Source: Streptomyces sclerotialus (GTDB lineage Bacteria > Actinomycetota > Actinomycetes > Streptomycetales > Streptomycetaceae). From it: a DNA stretch of 64,000 bases. The notes under the pieces were generated by a model. The model worked only from the letters and a program-made list of their open reading frames with translations. It was not told the DNA's origin and searched no databases. Location of the stretch: assembly GCF_040907265.1 (NCBI RefSeq), contig NZ_JBFOHP010000002.1, positions 6,696,001 through 6,760,000 of the forward strand, in the 5' to 3' direction. Shown here in pieces: positions 61,265 through 64,000 of the stretch. Both the position numbers and the translations under genes were made by a program. Each line of letters begins with the position of its first letter. Position 1 is the stretch's first letter.

Positions 61265-61376
61265 GACGAAACGCGTCCCTTCGTGGGGGGGGGCGATGGG
61301 CGACGGGGGAGAGGGGAGGCGAAGCTGTGAAGCAGGGAACAGAACAGACATCTCCGCCGCACGCGACTGCCGACTG

Positions 61377-61400
61377 CATACAGTCGACGAATACTGTATG
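61377..61400 (-). promoter_or_regulatory. 8-8-8 inverted repeat, candidate GntR-type operator of the oxalate operon
   Basis: CATACAGT and ACTGTATG are exact reverse complements around an 8-base spacer, about 113 bases upstream of the ThDP enzyme start. A TGTATG-type palindrome is typical of FadR/VanR-type GntR regulators. Confidence 0.6.
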
Positions 61401-61764
61401 AACCTTGTTATCCCGCACCGGCTGATCGATGTCCAGAGGGTGCGCAACGATCGACCGATTCTTGGGACGCCCTTGGAAAACGGGCCGCTGCGGCGCTTCG
61501 GGCCGGCTGGTCGCCAGGTGGCCCCCGGCCCACCCGCCCGCCCCCCCCGCTCACCTGCCGACTCGCGCCACGATCACAGTACGTACTGCCGCGCATTACA
61601 CGTCGTGACCAGCGCAAATGGGGCGCCGCCCCCTCGTGTCCCGCTCCCCGGGCGTACTCATAAGCCCCACTTATGCCCTCCGGATACGGGTGTGAAACCC
61701 ACTCCGAAACCTTGGTATTGTTGTCCATGTCGCCGCGGGCAAGGCCCCGCGCCGACGACACCTA
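61401..61764. other. intergenic region before tRNA-Leu
   Basis: About 360 bases without a protein gene. CATAAG-CCCCA-CTTATG (61659-61675) is a perfect 6-base inverted repeat and may be a promoter-side element of the tRNA gene. The short open frame on the opposite strand is not convincing. Confidence 0.5.
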
Positions 61765-61849
61765 GTCCGGGTGGCGGAATGGCAGACGCGCTAGCTTGAG
61801 GTGCTAGTGCCCTTTATCGGGCGTGGGGGTTCAAGTCCCCCCTCGGACA
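61765..61849 (+). tRNA. tRNA-Leu (anticodon GAG)
   Basis: An 85-base class II tRNA. Acceptor stem GTCCGGG (61765-61771) pairs with CTCGGAC ahead of the A discriminator. The anticodon arm is CTAGC-TTGAGGT-GCTAG, giving anticodon GAG, a leucine codon reader. A long variable arm (CCCTTTATCGGG region) confirms leucine type; the T arm has GTTCAAGTC. The CCA end is not encoded. It lies next to a recombinase remnant, so it may be an integration site. Confidence 0.93.
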
Positions 61850-61859
61850 CAGATCATTT

Positions 61860-61886
61860 CCCCACGGTTTCTTCGAGACCGTGGGG
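61860..61886 (+). terminator. hairpin downstream of tRNA-Leu
   Basis: CCCCACGGTTTC and GAGACCGTGGGG around loop TTC, with one G-T wobble, followed by ATTT. It is 11 bases after the tRNA gene and would end its transcript. Confidence 0.75.
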
Positions 61887-61919
61887 ATTTGCCGTTGCTG
61901 GGGCTCTGTGGCCTGTGCG

Positions 61920-63540
61920 GAACGGGAGTGATCTCAGCCCGCACGGTCTTCGTGCGGAATCGTAGGTGAGCCGGAGCCCCAGCTGACGGTAGATCTCGGC
62001 CTTGTCCTCGGGGCGGGCCGGCGCACGACGGCAACGAGATCGCTGATCCCGTGCACCAGCCGGGCGATCTCGTCCCGGCTCATCGGCGTGTCCGGCCCGC
62101 CGGTGGCGGCGCGCAGGGTGGCTTCGGCGGCGGCGCGTTTCGCCTGGGTTTCGGCGATCCAGCGGGTGACGAGGAGGGGGTCTGCGCCCGCTTCGAGGGT
62201 CGCACGGTGCGTGGCGAGCTTGGCATCGCAGTCGGTGATCGTCGCCCGAGCCGCAACGAGTGCCGCGTCTTCCCGGCTGGGGGCGTCCGCGGCGGTGGTC
62301 ATCAGGTCGATGGTGCCGTGCAGCCGGTGCGGGGCGAAGACTTTGCGCAGCCAGTCGTCCAGCGGCGGGACGAGCCAGCTCTCCCGCAGATGGACGTTGC
62401 GGGGGTGCTCGACGCGGTTGGCCAGGGCGTACTCCTCGGGGAACCGACAGCGGTAGTAGGCGTCGCCGTGCGACCACTGGTCCTGCATCCGGCGATCGCA
62501 CAGCCCGTGGGTGATCAGACCGCGGAAGAGGTAGGGGTGGGCAGTGCGGTGCGCCGTGTGCGAAGTACCGCTGGTGGCGCGGACGCTCAGGAGGGCCTGT
62601 GCCCGGGCGAAGGTGTCGTCGTCGATCAGTGGGGTGTGCACGAGCTGCTTGGAGACGACCCAGCCATGCTGGTTGTTCCAGCGCATTACGGTCGTATAGC
62701 CCAGGGTGACGTCCTCGATGTCCAGCAGGCTCTCGTGCTTGCGCTGCCGGTTCCAGACCTGGCGGCCGGTGTAGCGGGGGCTGCCGAGAATGGCGCGGAC
62801 CGCGCTCTTGGCCCAGGCCCGGGTGTCCCGTTGGCGGTGGCGGTGGCGGTGGCGGTTGCGGGCCGGGTCGTGGGCGGACGGGCTGGGGATGCCGTCCCCG
62901 GGTCAGCCTCTCGGCGATGGCGAAGATCCCCAGTCCACGTAGGGACTCGGCGAAGATCCGCACCATGATGGCGGCAGCGTCCGCGTTGGGCGCCAGACCG
63001 TACAGACGCTTGCCGGTGGCGGCCTTGCCGGGGTTGGGATGAGGGCCCAGGTCCACGAGCCGGTAGCCGTAGGGCGGGCGGCCGCCCAAGGAACCGGCCC
63101 TCCATGGGGGCCGGGGCGGCCATCGCCGAATGCACGCGAATCTTGGTGCGGTTGCGCTCGTCCTTGGACATGCCGCAGAACACGGACGTGATCAGGTCGT
63201 GCGCCTCGTTGTCCGGATCGATGGCCCCACCGACCTCCGGCACCCCTAGCGGAACGCCGTAGTGGGTGAAGTGCGGAAAGGTGTTGCCGAACCGGCTGCC
63301 GTAGAAGGCGCGCTGGGGTTCACCGATGACGACGGCATTGAAGCCGCGCCGTGGGTCGGTGAGTGCGGCCATCAGCCCGAGGGCGCGGGGGCGACGCTTC
63401 CACGGCAGTGCGCGGGACTGGCCGATGTCGAAGAACGGGCCATGGGCGTGGACCGGGTACTGATGGTGCTGCTCGGCCTGGACTCGATTCGCGAGGCCAG
63501 CTTCCCCTTCCGCGGCCCGAACCATCTGACGCGGTAAGCC
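61920..63540 (-). pseudogene. decayed large serine recombinase (site-specific integrase)
   Basis: Blocks of one Streptomyces-type large serine recombinase are spread over several frames on the minus strand. In order: VIGEPQRAFYGSRFGNTFPHF and EAHDLITSVFCGMSKDERNR (catalytic domain end, 63.1-63.4 kb); GRPPYGYRLVDLGPHPNPGK (recombinase domain); RNNQ-type MRWNNQHGWVVSKQLVHTPL and a zinc-ribbon (HPYLFRGLITHGLCDRRMQ); DKAEIYRQLGLRLTY and KTVRAEITPVPHR at the C-terminus. Frameshifts: an extra G at 63085-63087, an extra G at 62896-62899, and changes near 62015 and 61958. The catalytic N-terminal part with the Ser is missing or unrecognisable. Integration remnant beside tRNA-Leu. Confidence 0.85.
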
Positions 63541-63838
63541 GTGACCGTCGCCGTCCTGCGCCGACCGAGGCGCAGGACGGCGACGGCCACGGCTGCACCA
63601 CGGAAGCAGGGTCGGTGTCAAAAGGCATAGGGCTGGCATGTTGGAGAGTCCGGGAATTCTTCGGGGAAGAGATCCACACGCGCACCCTCCTGGAGAGGGC
63701 CTCGACGGAATCCTGGAGTCCACACTCCTCAGAGGCTCACCAGAGTTGTATTACCTTCCTCGCCGCACAGAGGATGCCTCTCGGATGCGCGATGTGAACA
63801 CCGAGTATCCACGGAGAACGTTCTTGTGCGGTGATCCG
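63541..63838. other. low-GC stretch with no supported gene
   Basis: About 300 bases between the recombinase remnant and the partial gene. Its base composition is clearly lower in GC than the rest of the window, especially from 63750. Both-strand frames here are short and unconvincing. Confidence 0.5.
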
Positions 63839-64000
63839 TCACTTGACCCCTCGAAGAGGACCGAAATGCGATGGCGCATCGAGCCATTCATAATCTTCAT
63901 GCCATTTGCAGCCTCCGGCGTAAATTTTCCCAATTCCGCCGTTGATCAGGAAAAGCTTGCATGGGACGCCGTATTCGATGGAAGCGCCTGCAGGTAGGTC
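63839..64000 (-). CDS. C-terminal end of an unidentified gene, cut by the window edge
   Basis: Reading the minus strand from the window edge gives an uninterrupted 53-residue frame ending in a TGA at 63839-63841: it includes YGVPCKLFLINGGIGKIYAG, then a Trp-, His- and acidic-rich segment and ends LRGVK. The composition (Tyr, Ile, Lys, Cys, Trp) is like real protein, and the local base composition is lower in GC than elsewhere in the window. No family recognised. The start lies outside the window. Probably cargo of the same integrated element as the recombinase. Confidence 0.45.
   Translation of the reverse strand, partial: DLPAGASIEYGVPCKLFLINGGIGKIYAGGCKWHEDYEWLDAPSHFGPLRGVK

Noticed and set aside
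63638..63997. A 119-residue plus-strand frame at the window end
   Set aside because: No ribosome binding site or family feature; the opposite strand frame with a proper stop at 63839 has more protein-like composition.
61765..64000. Attachment-site direct repeat of the tRNA end
   Set aside because: I looked for a repeat of the tRNA 3' end downstream and did not find one within the window; it may lie beyond 64000.

Overview
The window is very GC-rich throughout, uses GTG and TTG starts and strong AGGAGG-type ribosome binding sites, and carries gene families typical of Streptomyces (SpoIIE/HATPase regulators, DUF397, MAB_1171c/DUF6545, Asp23 with ECF sigma, duplicated acetyltransferases). It looks like chromosomal DNA of a Streptomyces or close relative. 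Only the last ~2 kb, beyond a tRNA-Leu gene, has the less GC-rich, decayed look of an integrated element.

Layout. 0-14 kb is mostly housekeeping and stress functions: an RsbW-like ATPase, a GNAT acetyltransferase, a membrane-anchored phosphodiesterase, an amino-acid permease, aroQ, a pterin dehydratase, a BrkB-like membrane protein, an ECF sigma/Asp23 operon, a His-rich methyltransferase, small secreted and DUF397 proteins, an aldo/keto reductase and a long-chain acyl-CoA synthetase. 14-17 kb is a compact four-gene island: XRE regulator, ImmA/IrrE zinc protease, DUF6545 membrane protein and PAP2-like membrane protein. 17-31 kb holds a CsbD protein, a large SpoIIE phosphatase with its own HATPase, LysR with an SBF transporter, a secreted sialidase, MarR, fdhD, a hydrolase, an SRPBCC protein, a GntR regulator, an IS5-type remnant and an XRE/SDR pair.

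31.7-53 kb is the centre of interest. A ROK regulator precedes a ribose-type ABC importer, a Gfo/Idh/MocA dehydrogenase and a TIM-barrel isomerase. These are followed by a secreted glucose/sorbosone dehydrogenase with PKD and CBM6-like modules and a secreted ThuA-DUF1080 protein. This resembles an oxidative (3-keto-sugar) glycoside pathway. It runs directly into a translationally coupled operon that I identify as an actinobacterial version of the ebo cluster: UbiA prenyltransferase (EboC), TIM-barrel protein, EboA, TatD-like EboB, EboE and EboF. The sugar-phosphate cyclase EboD is not present; a myo-inositol-phosphate synthase-like enzyme heads the operon instead. I infer that the cluster makes or moves an isoprenoid-linked cyclitol.

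53-61 kb holds a chorismate mutase, a GNAT protein and a minus-strand operon for oxalate or 2-hydroxyacyl-CoA metabolism: a ThDP enzyme, formyl-CoA transferase (frc), an NDP-forming acyl-CoA synthetase and an OFA-type transporter, with a clear inverted-repeat operator in front. 61.8-64 kb has tRNA-Leu(GAG), a terminator hairpin, a large serine recombinase destroyed by at least four frameshifts, and the end of an unidentified gene running off the window. Between about 41 and 61 kb many genes carry short in-frame tandem repeats at their termini or in loops, and intergenic minisatellites occur as well; this is a regional peculiarity.
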